From an uncultured Microbacteriaceae bacterium (GTDB lineage: Bacteria; Actinomycetota; Actinomycetes; Actinomycetales; Microbacteriaceae): DNA of 10,045 bases. Location of the stretch: NCBI GenBank assembly GCA_946481135.1, contig CAMLMQ010000101.1:1-10045 (forward strand), read 5' to 3'. Under the pieces are notes generated by a model. The model saw only the letters and a list, made by a program, of their open reading frames with translations. It was not told the origin of the DNA and did no database searches. Shown here piece after piece: positions 1 through 7,716 of the stretch (positions are counted from its first letter, which is position 1; each line of letters begins with the position of its first letter). Position numbers and translations under genes: made by a program.

Positions 1-1122
1 CGCGACAAGGGCAACACGGTGCTCGTCGTCGAGCACAAGCCCGAGACCATCGCGATCGCCGACCACGTCGTCGACCTCGGCCCGCGCGCCGGCATCCACG
101 GCGGCGAGATCCAGTTCGAGGGCACCGTCGCCGAGCTGCGCGCGAGCGGCACCCTCACCGGCCGCCACCTCGACGACCGCGTGCACCTGAAGGATGCCGT
201 GCGCACCCCGAGCGGACACCTCGAGATCCGCGGCGCGACCCGGCACAACCTCAAGAAGGTGGATGTCGACATCCCCCTCGGCGTGCTGTGCGTCGTCACG
301 GGCGTCGCCGGATCGGGCAAGAGCTCCCTCATCCACGGATCGATCCCGAAGGGGGCGGGAGTCGTCTCGGTCGACCAGGCGCCGATCAAAGGCTCCCGGC
401 GCAGCAACCCGGCGACCTACACCGGGATGCTCGACCCCATCCGCACCGCGTTCGCGAAGGCGAACGGCGTCAAGCCCGCCCTCTTCAGCGCGAACTCCGA
501 AGGCGCGTGTCCGGTCTGCAACGGCAACGGCGTCATCTACACCGACCTCGGCGCGATGGGGTCCGCAGCGACCGTGTGCGAGGAGTGCGAGGGCAAGCGG
601 TTCCAGGCCGCGGTGCTGGAGTACCGGCTCGGCGACAAGAACATCAGCGAGGTGCTCGGCATGTCGGTCGTCGAAGCGGTCGAGTTCTTCGCCGCCCCCG
701 ACTCGAAGGTGCCCGCCGCGCTCGCGATCGTGCAGCGGATGGCCGACGTCGGGCTCGGCTACCTCACGATCGGGCAGCCGCTCACGACCCTCTCCGGCGG
801 TGAGCGTCAGCGCCTCAAGCTCGCCATCCACATGGCCGACACGGGCGGCGTCTACGTGCTCGACGAGCCGACGACAGGCCTCCACCTCGCGGATGTCGAG
901 CAACTGCTCGGCCTGCTCGACCGCCTCGTCGACGCCGGCAAGTCGGTCATCGTGATCGAGCACCACCAGGCCGTCATGGCGCACGCCGACTGGATCATCG
1001 ACGTCGGGCCGGGCGCCGGCCACGACGGCGGCACGATCGTCTTCGAGGGCACCCCCGCCGACCTCGTCGCCGCCCGCTCGACCCTCACCGGGCAGCACCT
1101 CGCCGAGTACGTCGGAGGCTGA
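1..1122 (+). CDS. UvrA-like ABC ATPase (excinuclease subunit A family), C-terminal part
   Basis: This is the C-terminal 373 residues of a UvrA-family DNA-binding ATPase; the reading frame is open through the window start, so the gene is partial. The fragment begins at the end of the first ATPase domain (LVVEH, then the DLGP-GGE pattern). The second domain follows: Walker A GVAGSGKSS (near base 301), IDQ-type loop VDQAPI with RSNPATYTG, a zinc module CPVC and CEEC with 19 residues between the pairs, signature LSGGERQRLKLA, Walker B VYVLDEP, and the IVIEHH switch. The stretch from Walker A to VDQAPI is short, and the zinc module differs from the canonical GGRCE form. Both fit the shorter UvrA-like/UvrA2 proteins of Actinobacteria, some linked to drug tolerance, rather than the main repair UvrA. 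That assignment is inference, because the N-terminal half, where a UvrB-binding domain would lie, is outside the window. It converges with the MOSC gene across 8 bases. Confidence 0.9.
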   Translation, partial: RDKGNTVLVVEHKPETIAIADHVVDLGPRAGIHGGEIQFEGTVAELRASGTLTGRHLDDRVHLKDAVRTPSGHLEIRGATRHNLKKVDVDIPLGVLCVVTGVAGSGKSSLIHGSIPKGAGVVSVDQAPIKGSRRSNPATYTGMLDPIRTAFAKANGVKPALFSANSEGACPVCNGNGVIYTDLGAMGSAATVCEECEGKRFQAAVLEYRLGDKNISEVLGMSVVEAVEFFAAPDSKVPAALAIVQRMADVGLGYLTIGQPLTTLSGGERQRLKLAIHMADTGGVYVLDEPTTGLHLADVEQLLGLLDRLVDAGKSVIVIEHHQAVMAHADWIIDVGPGAGHDGGTIVFEGTPADLVAARSTLTGQHLAEYVGG

Positions 1123-1130
1123 CGCCCGGG

Positions 1131-1721
1131 CTACGGGTCGTTGCGGCCCGCCGGTCCCGTCGAGGCGACACCGCGGTAGCCGTCGAGGATCGTCGGCGCA
1201 CCGTCCGGCGCCGCGATCACCTCGATCGGATCGCCCGCCCGCAGGCGCCCCGTCTCGAGTACGCGGAAGTAGCTGCCGAGCCGGCGCGCGTCGGAGAACC
1301 GCCGCACCCAGCCGTTCGACTCCTCGCCCATCCAGCGGGCGAAGGTCATGCACGGCGTGCGCGCGTGCGTCACCTCGAGCAGCACGGCGTCGGCGCCCGA
1401 CCCGATCCGCCACCGCTCCCCCACCCGCACGTTGCTGACGTCGAGACCCGAGACGCGCAGGTTCTCGCCGAACAGACCGGGCGGAATCTCGCGTCCCAAC
1501 TGCTCCGCCCACCAGTCGGCATCCTCGTCGGAGTACGCGTACACGGCCTGGTCCACGCCGCCGTGATGCTTCCGATCGGCCTGCACGTCGGCGTACAGCC
1601 CGAGCTTCCCGACCCTCACCGGGCCGTCGACGGGCCGCTTGTCGATCGCCGTCGTGCCGACCGTCCCCGGGTCATCATGAAGCCGTGTGACGACGCAGAC
1701 GGCGCGAACGCGAGCGGGCAT
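1131..1721 (-). CDS. MOSC domain-containing protein (YiiM-like)
   Basis: A 196-residue protein of the MOSC (molybdenum cofactor sulfurase C-terminal) superfamily, in the stand-alone YiiM-like group. Family members bind sulfur or the molybdenum cofactor through a conserved cysteine, and E. coli YiiM takes part in detoxifying N-hydroxylated base analogues. Visible family features are HHGGVDQAVYAY (residues 52-63), FGENLRVSGLD (84-94), the cysteine in RTPC (Cys124), and a C-terminal section ending GSYFRVLETGRLRAGDPIEV, typical of the 3-alpha domain. The substrate cannot be read from the sequence. The ATG at 1721 was chosen because the protein then has family length and a TAGGGT box lies 7 bases upstream. 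The same frame stays open far upstream, but that stretch is antisense to the MetE-like gene. It diverges from the MetE-like gene (24-base gap) and converges on the UvrA-like gene. Confidence 0.9.
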   Translation of the reverse strand: MPARVRAVCVVTRLHDDPGTVGTTAIDKRPVDGPVRVGKLGLYADVQADRKHHGGVDQAVYAYSDEDADWWAEQLGREIPPGLFGENLRVSGLDVSNVRVGERWRIGSGADAVLLEVTHARTPCMTFARWMGEESNGWVRRFSDARRLGSYFRVLETGRLRAGDPIEVIAAPDGAPTILDGYRGVASTGPAGRNDP

Positions 1722-1728
1722 GACCCCC

Positions 1729-1734
1729 ACCCTA
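1729..1734 (-). promoter_or_regulatory. Putative -10 element for a leaderless MOSC transcript
   Basis: Read on the minus strand, TAGGGT lies 7 bases before the ATG at 1721, so transcription would start at or next to the start codon. No usable Shine-Dalgarno sequence is present; the G-run ends only 2 bases before ATG. TAGGGT fits the actinobacterial TANNNT (Streptomyces TAGRRT) consensus. I see no convincing -35 hexamer. Confidence 0.55.
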
Positions 1735-1738
1735 AGCT
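1733..1738 (+). promoter_or_regulatory. Putative -10 element for a leaderless MetE-like transcript
   Basis: TAAGCT lies 7 bases before the GTG at 1746, which predicts a leaderless mRNA starting at the start codon. It shares the TA at 1733-1734 with the minus-strand TAGGGT box of the MOSC gene, so the two -10 elements overlap. There is no clear -35 hexamer and no Shine-Dalgarno sequence. Confidence 0.5.
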
Positions 1739-1745
1739 GGCGCTC

Positions 1746-2852
1746 GTGTCTCGTACGACTCCCCCGTTCCGCGCCGACCACGTCGGGTCGTTCCTCCGCA
1801 CCGACCGCATCCACGACGCCCGCGCGCGCCACGACGCGGGCGACCTCGACGACGCGGGACTGAAAGCCGTCGAAGACCGCGAGATCCTCGACCTGATCCG
1901 CCACCAGGAGGCGGCGGGACTGCAGCTCGCCACCGACGGCGAGTTCCGCCGCGCGTGGTGGCACTACGACTTCCTCGGCCTGCTCGACGGGGTCGAGATC
2001 CGCGAGATCGACCACGGGCTGCCCTTCCACGGCGTGCAGACCAAGCCCAAGGCCCCCGTCGTGAGCGGGCCGATCGGGTTCCCGGCGGATCACCCGTTCC
2101 TCGACCACTTCCGCTTCCTCGCCGCGAACACGACGGTGACGCCGAAGATGACCATCCCGTCGCCGACCGTGCTGCACTGGCGCCTCGAAGCCGACGGCGT
2201 GCAGGCGGCCGGCTATCCCGACCGGGATGCCCTCCTCGAGGACCTCGCCGCCGCCTACCGCGCCGCCGTCGCCGCGTTCTACGACGCCGGATGCCGCTAC
2301 CTCCAGTTCGACGACACCGTGTGGGCGTACCTGTGCTCCGACGCCGAGATCGAACGCGCCGCCGACCGCGGCGTCGCCGTCGACGGGATCGCCGACCGCT
2401 ACGTGACACTCATCAACGACGCGCTGCGCGACAAGCCCGCCGACATGGTCATCACGACGCACGTGTGTCGCGGCAACTTCAAGTCCACGTGGATCTCCTC
2501 GGGCGGCTACGAACCGGTCGCCGAACATCTGCTCGCCCGGTGCGACTACGACGGCTACTTCCTGGAGTACGACACCGAACGCGCGGGCGGGTTCGAGCCG
2601 CTGCGGTTCCTGCCGCGCGGCGACAAGATCGTCGTGCTCGGCCTCATCACCTCCAAGAGCGGCGACCTCGAAGACCCCGACGACGTGCGGCAGCGCATCC
2701 GCGAAGCCGCCGAGTTCGCGCCCCTCGACCAGCTCGCCCTGAGCCCCCAGTGCGGGTTCGCCTCCACCGAGGAGGGCAACATCCTCACCGAGGACCAGCA
2801 GTGGGCGAAGATGCGCGAGATCGTCGACCTCGCGCACGACGTCTGGGGCTGA
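1746..2852 (+). CDS. Cobalamin-independent methionine synthase family protein, catalytic (MetE C-terminal) domain only
   Basis: A 368-residue cytoplasmic zinc-dependent methyltransferase homologous to the C-terminal half of MetE, like the Bacillus YxjG/YxjH proteins. MetE passes a methyl group from methyltetrahydrofolate to homocysteine. The expected zinc ligands are all present: His239 and Cys241 (HVCRGN), Glu274 (FLEYD) and Cys336 (SPQCGF). The N-terminal PPFRADHVGSFLRT is typical of this stand-alone subfamily, as is YLQFDDTVWAYL (185-196). The MetE N-terminal domain is absent, so the methyl donor or even the substrate may differ; calling it a methionine synthase is inference. The GTG at 1746 is preferred because this family starts just before the PPFRADHVGS motif and a TAAGCT box lies 7 bases upstream. 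The open frame further upstream is antisense to the MOSC gene. It converges with the SAM methyltransferase gene across 15 bases. Confidence 0.88.
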   Translation: MSRTTPPFRADHVGSFLRTDRIHDARARHDAGDLDDAGLKAVEDREILDLIRHQEAAGLQLATDGEFRRAWWHYDFLGLLDGVEIREIDHGLPFHGVQTKPKAPVVSGPIGFPADHPFLDHFRFLAANTTVTPKMTIPSPTVLHWRLEADGVQAAGYPDRDALLEDLAAAYRAAVAAFYDAGCRYLQFDDTVWAYLCSDAEIERAADRGVAVDGIADRYVTLINDALRDKPADMVITTHVCRGNFKSTWISSGGYEPVAEHLLARCDYDGYFLEYDTERAGGFEPLRFLPRGDKIVVLGLITSKSGDLEDPDDVRQRIREAAEFAPLDQLALSPQCGFASTEEGNILTEDQQWAKMREIVDLAHDVWG

Positions 2853-2867
2853 TCCGCCCGACCCGGC

Positions 2868-3602
2868 TCAGGGGAGGCGGAACCGCACGAGGTGCAGCCG
2901 ATAGGGCAGGTCGATGCCGCCGTCGGCGTCCGCCACCCGCTCCCCCAGCGTCCGCACCTCGCCGAGCAGCCGCTCGCGCTCGTCGGGGGTCGCCGTGATC
3001 GCGAACCCATGCGTCGCGATCAGGTCGACGAGCGTCGGCACGTCGATGCGCGACACCCAGGTGAGGATCGTCGCGTCGTCGTAGACGAGCGGGTCCGTCA
3101 CGACCGGACCGCCCGCGGCGAGCATGAGCTCGTCGGCGCTGCGGTGTCCGACGAGGTCGGCGAGCTCCGCGACCCACGGCTCCCGGTCGTCGCGGATGTT
3201 CCAGAACAGTCCGAGCACCCCGCCCGGCCGCAGCACGCGCGCCACCTCGGCGCTGCCGCGCGGCGGATCCACCCAGTGCCACGACTGCCCGAACACGACC
3301 GCGTCGAAGCGAGCGTCGGGGAACGGCAGATGCTCCGCCGAGGCGACGACCGTCCGCACCTCGGGGTGTTTCGCGGCGAGCACGGCGAGCATCCCCGGGT
3401 CGGGATCGGCCGCCGTCACGTGCCGACCGGTCGCGACGATCGCGTCGGAGAGCTTGCCCGTGCCGACCCCGCAGTCGAGCACCTCCCGCGCGGACTCGGG
3501 CAGCATCCAGTCCACGGCCTCGGCCGGGTAGCCCGGGCGCACGCGCTCGTAGAGCTCCGCGATCGGGCCGAAGCCCTGCGAGCGCTCCGACGACCAGGCC
3601 AT
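2868..3602 (-). CDS. Class I SAM-dependent methyltransferase
   Basis: A 244-residue Rossmann-fold methyltransferase of the UbiE/Methyltransf_11 type; the substrate is unknown. Motif I is VLDCGVGTGKLS (41-52). The acidic residue at the end of strand 2 is in AADPDPGML (Asp66 or Asp68). Motif II resembles SAEHLPFPDARFDAVVFGQ (88-106), followed by SWHWVD (107-112), and the post-II/III region is RVLRPGGVLGLFWN (122-135). The SWHW motif recurs in small methyltransferases annotated as trans-aconitate or UbiE-like, but such names should not be taken literally. The ATG at 3602 fits the usual N-terminus; 25 more in-frame residues to 3677 would overlap der and look like non-coding translation. It lies 49 bases downstream of der on the same strand, so read-through is possible. 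Upstream of the start I see only a weak CACGAT box and no Shine-Dalgarno sequence. Confidence 0.9.
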   Translation of the reverse strand: MAWSSERSQGFGPIAELYERVRPGYPAEAVDWMLPESAREVLDCGVGTGKLSDAIVATGRHVTAADPDPGMLAVLAAKHPEVRTVVASAEHLPFPDARFDAVVFGQSWHWVDPPRGSAEVARVLRPGGVLGLFWNIRDDREPWVAELADLVGHRSADELMLAAGGPVVTDPLVYDDATILTWVSRIDVPTLVDLIATHGFAITATPDERERLLGEVRTLGERVADADGGIDLPYRLHLVRFRLP

Positions 3603-3651
3603 GAGCCCATCGTGGCCCGTCAACCTCGGAGTGCGCTCAGCGCTCCGACGG

Positions 3652-5181
3652 TCAGCGCTTGCGCTTCTCCCGAACACGCATGTTCACGACGATCGGCGTG
3701 CCCTCGAAGCCGTACACCTCGCGCAGGCGCCGCGTGATGAACCGCCGGTAGCCCGGGTCGAGGAAGCCCGTCGTGAACAGCACGAACGTCGGCGGGCGGG
3801 TGGCGGCCTGCGTGCCGAAGAGGATGCGGGGCTGCTTGCCGCCACGCACGGGGTGCGGGTGCTCCGCCGTGAGCTCGGCGAGCAGCGCGTTGAACTTGCC
3901 GGTCGGGATGCGGGTGTCCCACGAGTCGAGCGCGACCTCGAGCGCGGGCACGAGCTTCTCCAAGTGACGACCGGTGCGCGCCGAGATGTTGACGCGCGGC
4001 GCCCACGACACGTGCGCGAGATCCTGCTCGATCTCCCGCTCCAGGTAGCGTCGGCGCTCGTCGTCGAGCAGATCCCACTTGTTGAACGCGAGCACGAGCG
4101 CGCGACCCGATTCGAGCACGAGCTCGATGATGCGCAGATCCTGCGTCGAGAGCTCCTCGGTCACGTCGAGCACGACGATCGCGACCTCCGCCTTCTCCAG
4201 CGCGGCCGCGGTGCGCAGCGACGCGTAGAAGTCGGCGCCGTGCTGCAGGTGCACGCGCTTGCGGATGCCGGCCGTGTCGACGAAGGTCCAGATGCGGCCC
4301 GCGAGCTCGATCTGCTCGTCGACCGGGTCGCGGGTCGTGCCGGCGAGCGGGTCGACGACGACGCGCTCCTCGCCGGCGGCCTTGTTGAGCAGCGAGCTCT
4401 TGCCGACGTTCGGCCGGCCGAGGATCGCGACGCGGCGCGGTCCGCCGATCTCCTGCTTCGCGACGGCCGACACCTCGGGGAGGATCTTCATGACCGCGTC
4501 GAGCACGTCGGCGACCCCGCGTCCGTGGATCGCCGAGACCGGCCACGGCTCGCCGAGACCGAGGCTCCACAGGGCGGCCGCCTCGGGGTCCTTGATCGCG
4601 TCGTCGGACTTGTTGGCGACGAGGATCACGGGCTTCTTCGACGCACGCAGCATCCGCACGACGTGCTCGTCGGTCGCGGTCGCGCCGACGTTGATGTCGA
4701 CGACGAACAGCACGGCGTCGGCGAGATCGACCGCGACCTCGGCCTGCGCAGCGACGGACGCGTTGATGCCCCGCGCGTCGGGCTCCCACCCGCCCGTGTC
4801 GACGAGGGTGAAGCGACGCCCCAGCCACTCCGCCTTGTACGCGACCCGGTCGCGGGTGACGCCGGGCACATCCTCGACGACCGCCTCGCGGCGCCCGAGG
4901 ATGCGGTTGACGAGCGCCGACTTGCCGACGTTGGGGCGTCCGACGATCGCGAGCACCGGCAGCGCGGGCAGGTAGGTGATGCCGTCGGGGCCGGCTTCGG
5001 AGACCTCGAGCAGCTCGAGGTCCTCCTCGTCGAGCTCGTAGTCGGCAAGACCCGCGCGCAGCGACGCGGCGCGCTGCTCGGCGAGCTGGTCGTCGAGTGC
5101 GTCGAGCCGACCCGCGAGTTCGGGGTCGACCTCCGCGTCGAAGTCGTCGTCGGGAACGTCGGGCGTGATGTCGGTGGTCAT
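3652..5181 (-). CDS. der: Ribosome biogenesis GTPase Der (EngA)
   Basis: A 509-residue tandem GTPase needed for assembly of the 50S ribosomal subunit. GTPase domain 1 has G1 GRPNVGKS (81-88), G3 DTGG (128-131), G4 NKSD (190-193) and G5 SAI (216-218). Domain 2 has GRPNVGKS (255-262), DTAG (302-305), NKWD (367-370) and SAR (400-402). The KH-like C-terminal domain runs from about 420 to the end and finishes in a basic tail, EKRKR. An acidic N-terminal extension of about 75 residues precedes the first G1 motif; E. coli Der has almost none. The start overlaps the cmk stop as ATGA, and GGAGG stands 7 bases upstream, so translation is probably coupled to cmk. In some actinobacteria cmk and der are fused; here they are separate. 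It is the last gene of the packed operon. Confidence 0.98.
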   Translation of the reverse strand: MTTDITPDVPDDDFDAEVDPELAGRLDALDDQLAEQRAASLRAGLADYELDEEDLELLEVSEAGPDGITYLPALPVLAIVGRPNVGKSALVNRILGRREAVVEDVPGVTRDRVAYKAEWLGRRFTLVDTGGWEPDARGINASVAAQAEVAVDLADAVLFVVDINVGATATDEHVVRMLRASKKPVILVANKSDDAIKDPEAAALWSLGLGEPWPVSAIHGRGVADVLDAVMKILPEVSAVAKQEIGGPRRVAILGRPNVGKSSLLNKAAGEERVVVDPLAGTTRDPVDEQIELAGRIWTFVDTAGIRKRVHLQHGADFYASLRTAAALEKAEVAIVVLDVTEELSTQDLRIIELVLESGRALVLAFNKWDLLDDERRRYLEREIEQDLAHVSWAPRVNISARTGRHLEKLVPALEVALDSWDTRIPTGKFNALLAELTAEHPHPVRGGKQPRILFGTQAATRPPTFVLFTTGFLDPGYRRFITRRLREVYGFEGTPIVVNMRVREKRKR

Positions 5182-5834
5182 CGTGCGGCCTCCACCAGGT
5201 CGAGGACCGCCTGCACGGTCTGTTCGAAGTCGAGATGCGTCGAGTCCACGGTCGCCACTCCCGGGGCGGCCGTCAAGAAGTCGACGACCGCCGCATCCTT
5301 GCGGTCACGGTCGCGCAGCGCGGCGGCGGTCGACGCCGACTCGGGCGCGAGCTCACGCGAACGACGCGCGATGCGCACGTCTTCGTCGGCGGTGAGCAGG
5401 ATGCGCACCTCCGCGTCGGGGGCGACCACGGTCGTGATGTCGCGGCCCTCCACGACGATGCCGGCGGCGCGGCTCGCGGCGATCGTCGCGCGGAACATCG
5501 CGGTGAGCGCGACCCGCACCTCGGGGATGCGCGCGATGTCGCTCACGACGGCGGTGATGCGCGGCTCGCGGATCGCGGCGGTCACGTCGACGCCGCCGGC
5601 GCGCACGATCGTGCCGTCGGGGCGGGCCTCGGTGACGTAGCCGAGGTCGTCGACGAGCGCGATGACAGCGTCGGCGTCGGACGGATCCACGCCGCGCTCG
5701 AGCGCGAACCAGGTGAGCGCGCGATAGGCGGCCCCCGTGTCGAGGAACTCGAAGCCGAGCCGTGCGGCGGCGGCCCGGCTCACGCTCGACTTACCGCTGC
5801 CGGCCGGGCCGTCGATCGCGACGACGACGCTCAT
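5178..5834 (-). CDS. cmk: Cytidylate kinase
   Basis: A 218-residue (d)CMP kinase, which phosphorylates CMP and dCMP with ATP to supply CDP and dCDP for RNA, DNA and lipid synthesis. It has the P-loop GPAGSGKS (9-16), the CMP-binding [11 protein letters not shown] (31-41), [11 protein letters not shown] (97-107), [13 protein letters not shown] (129-141) and a lid-like RDRDRKD (174-180). The usual GRDIGTVV reads GRDITTVV here, a substitution I believe is common in Actinobacteria. Length matches the family. The ATG overlaps the tyrA stop as ATGA, with GGAG 8 bases upstream. The TGA in turn overlaps the der start. Its place beside der is the conserved actinobacterial arrangement. Confidence 0.97.
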   Translation of the reverse strand: MSVVVAIDGPAGSGKSSVSRAAAARLGFEFLDTGAAYRALTWFALERGVDPSDADAVIALVDDLGYVTEARPDGTIVRAGGVDVTAAIREPRITAVVSDIARIPEVRVALTAMFRATIAASRAAGIVVEGRDITTVVAPDAEVRILLTADEDVRIARRSRELAPESASTAAALRDRDRKDAAVVDFLTAAPGVATVDSTHLDFEQTVQAVLDLVEAAR

Positions 5835-6922
5835 CGGGTCTGCTCCGCGAGCGACCAGCCGCGGGCGGTGAGCGCCTCGGCGAGGGCGTGCGCCCGCTCG
5901 GGCACGACGGCGATCTCGGCGAACCCGACCTGAGCCCCGGGCGAGTGCTCCAGCCGCAGATCCTCCATGTTGACCCCCTCCTCGCCGATCTCGGTGAGCA
6001 GGCGGGCGAGCTCGCCGGGACGGTCGGCGACCTTGACGACGAGCGTCGCGAAGCGCTGATCCCGCCCGTGCTTGCCCGGGATGCGGGCGACCCCCTGGTT
6101 GCCGCGGGTGAGGGCGGCGGCGATGCTCGACGGCGCGCCGGGCGCGTCGGGGTCGCGCAGCGCCGCGATCATCGCGTCGAGGTCGGTGCGGAACGCTTCG
6201 AGCACGTCGGTGACGGGGGCGGCGTTCTGCGCGAGGATCTGGATCCACAGCTCGGGGTCGCTGCCCGCGATGCGGGTCGTGTCGCGCAGGCCCTGCCCCG
6301 CAAGGGCGGGAACCGCCTCCGCGGCGGTGAGAAGTCGCGCCGCCAGGAGCGACGAGACCACCTGCGGCACATGCGAGATGAGGGCGACGCCCCGGTCGTG
6401 CTCCTCGGGCGTCATCCGCACCGGAACCGACCCGAGGTCGACCGCGAGGTTCTCGAGCGCGAAGAACTGGGCGTCGGTGCTCCGCGCGTGCGGGGTGATC
6501 ACCCACGGTCGTCCGAGGAAGATGTCCGCCCGCGCCGACATCGCGCCGCCGCGTTCGCGCCCCGCCATCGGATGCGAACCGAGGTAGCGCGTCACATCGG
6601 CGCCGCGCGCCAGCAGATCCGTGAGGATGCCGCCCTTGACACTCGCGACATCCGTCACGAGCGCGCGCGGAAAGGCTGCGAGCTCGGCGGCCACGAGGTC
6701 GGCGGTGGAGTCGGGCGAGACGGCGACGACGATGATCGCCGGCTCGTCGCCGTCGGCGGCCGCCCGTCCCGCGCCGTAGTCGATCGCGAGGCGCAGGGCG
6801 GCGGGCGAGCGATTGGCGAGGATCACGTCGAGACCGAGCGCACGCAGTCCGAGCCCGATGCTCGTGCCGAGGAGCCCGGTGCCGACGACGCGCACCGGAC
6901 CGGTGGTGCGGGCGGCATTCAT
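5831..6922 (-). CDS. tyrA: Prephenate dehydrogenase with C-terminal ACT domain
   Basis: A 363-residue NAD(P)-dependent dehydrogenase of tyrosine biosynthesis, oxidatively decarboxylating prephenate to 4-hydroxyphenylpyruvate. The Rossmann motif is [12 protein letters not shown] (12-23). DVASVKG (91-97) and [12 protein letters not shown] (115-126) are family signatures, with the conserved histidine His117, and SHVPQ (183-187) lies in the helical domain. An ACT domain occupies about residues 290-360 ([20 protein letters not shown] onward), which suggests feedback control by an amino acid, probably tyrosine (inference from the family). The start is the ATG 5 bases after the rluB stop; an AGGA Shine-Dalgarno sequence overlaps the end of rluB. 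The stop overlaps the cmk start (ATGA). In M. tuberculosis no tyrA lies between the matching pseudouridine synthase and cmk genes. Confidence 0.95.
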   Translation of the reverse strand: MNAARTTGPVRVVGTGLLGTSIGLGLRALGLDVILANRSPAALRLAIDYGAGRAAADGDEPAIIVVAVSPDSTADLVAAELAAFPRALVTDVASVKGGILTDLLARGADVTRYLGSHPMAGRERGGAMSARADIFLGRPWVITPHARSTDAQFFALENLAVDLGSVPVRMTPEEHDRGVALISHVPQVVSSLLAARLLTAAEAVPALAGQGLRDTTRIAGSDPELWIQILAQNAAPVTDVLEAFRTDLDAMIAALRDPDAPGAPSSIAAALTRGNQGVARIPGKHGRDQRFATLVVKVADRPGELARLLTEIGEEGVNMEDLRLEHSPGAQVGFAEIAVVPERAHALAEALTARGWSLAEQTR

Positions 6923-6927
6923 CGGAG

Positions 6928-7716
6928 CTAATCCTGACGGTCGGAGGGAGAGGGGGGCGTGCGCGCGAGAGTGAGCAGCTGGCCGAGTTCCAGCTTACCG
7001 AGGTCGCGTGTGCGCCCCGACGCGAGCGTTCCGAGGTGCAGCGGACCGAACTGCCGCCGCACGAGCTGCTCGACGGGGTGGCCGACCGCGTCGAGCATGC
7101 GCCGCACGATGCGGTTGCGTCCCGAGTGGAGGGTGAGCTCGACGATGCTGCGGCCCCGCGAGGGCTCCCCCACGAGTCGCGCGCGGTCGGCGGCGATCGG
7201 CCCGTCGTCGAGTTCGAGTCCGTCGCGCAGCTTCTTGAGGGTCGGCGGCAGCACGACGCCGCGCACCGTCGCGATGTAGGTCTTCTCGACCCCGAACGAC
7301 GGATGCGCGAGCACCTGGGCGAGTTCGCCGTCGTTCGTGAGCAGCAGCAGCCCGCTCGTGTCGGCGTCGAGCCGACCGACGTTGAACAGCCGCTCCGGGT
7401 AGTCGCCGACGAACTCGCGGAGATCCCGGCGGCCCCTCTCGTCGGCCATCGTCGAGACGACGCCGGTCGGCTTGTTGAGCATGACGTAGCGCTTGCCGAC
7501 ATCCAGCTGCACCGCGACGCCGTCGACGGCGACGTGGTCGACCGCCGGGTCGACGCGCGAGCCGAGCTCGGTCACGACGACGCCGTTCACCGACACGCGC
7601 CCCTCGACGATGTACTGCTCGCACACCCGGCGCGAGGCCACCCCGGCGGCGGCGAGCACCTTCTGAAGCCGCTCGCCGTCGTCCCGCGCGGGGGCGTCGG
7701 AGGTGGGGTCGCTCAC
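6928..7716 (-). CDS. rluB: Ribosomal large-subunit pseudouridine synthase (RluB/RsuA family)
   Basis: A 262-residue pseudouridine synthase that isomerises a uridine in rRNA. An N-terminal S4 RNA-binding domain (about 16-62, starting [16 protein letters not shown]) precedes the RsuA/RluB-type catalytic domain. The catalytic aspartate is Asp117 in [17 protein letters not shown], and the LNKPTG motif is at 80-85. [12 protein letters not shown] (197-208) is also typical. The match is closer to RluB (23S rRNA) than RsuA, but the target base cannot be read from the sequence. The GTG at 7716 overlaps the scpB stop as GTGA; no Shine-Dalgarno sequence is evident, so translational coupling to scpB is likely. 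The longer open frame upstream runs antisense and out of frame through scpB. Confidence 0.92.
   Translation of the reverse strand: MSDPTSDAPARDDGERLQKVLAAAGVASRRVCEQYIVEGRVSVNGVVVTELGSRVDPAVDHVAVDGVAVQLDVGKRYVMLNKPTGVVSTMADERGRRDLREFVGDYPERLFNVGRLDADTSGLLLLTNDGELAQVLAHPSFGVEKTYIATVRGVVLPPTLKKLRDGLELDDGPIAADRARLVGEPSRGRSIVELTLHSGRNRIVRRMLDAVGHPVEQLVRRQFGPLHLGTLASGRTRDLGKLELGQLLTLARTPPSPSDRQD

Noticed and set aside
1122..1138. CCCG-GGCTA-CGGG hairpin between the convergent UvrA-like and MOSC genes.
   Set aside because: Only four or five pairs in very GC-rich sequence; expected by chance.
1722..2837. Upstream minus-strand continuation of the MOSC reading frame (568-residue open frame in total).
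   Set aside because: It is antisense to the MetE-like gene, which carries all family motifs; the open frame is a by-product of high GC content. Only the MOSC part is real.
3627..3647. A 21-base inverted repeat between der and the SAM methyltransferase, possibly a terminator of the operon.
   Set aside because: In the minus-strand transcript the stem has a C-A mismatch, only two pairs inside it and no U-tract, so it is too weak to call. Read-through into the methyltransferase gene stays open.
3603..3677. A 25-residue N-terminal extension of the SAM methyltransferase.
   Set aside because: It would overlap the end of der and contributes no motif; the ATG at 3602 gives a typical family N-terminus.
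3601..5640. A 679-residue plus-strand open frame opposite der and cmk.
   Set aside because: It mirrors the two GTPase domains and the kinase on the other strand, has Arg/Asp/Val-biased composition and no recognisable motifs.
5178..7502. A 774-residue minus-strand open frame ending in the Cmk sequence.
   Set aside because: Its upstream part is low-complexity Arg/Ser/Ala/Pro sequence, out of frame with rluB and tyrA. Only the last 218 residues (Cmk) are a real protein.
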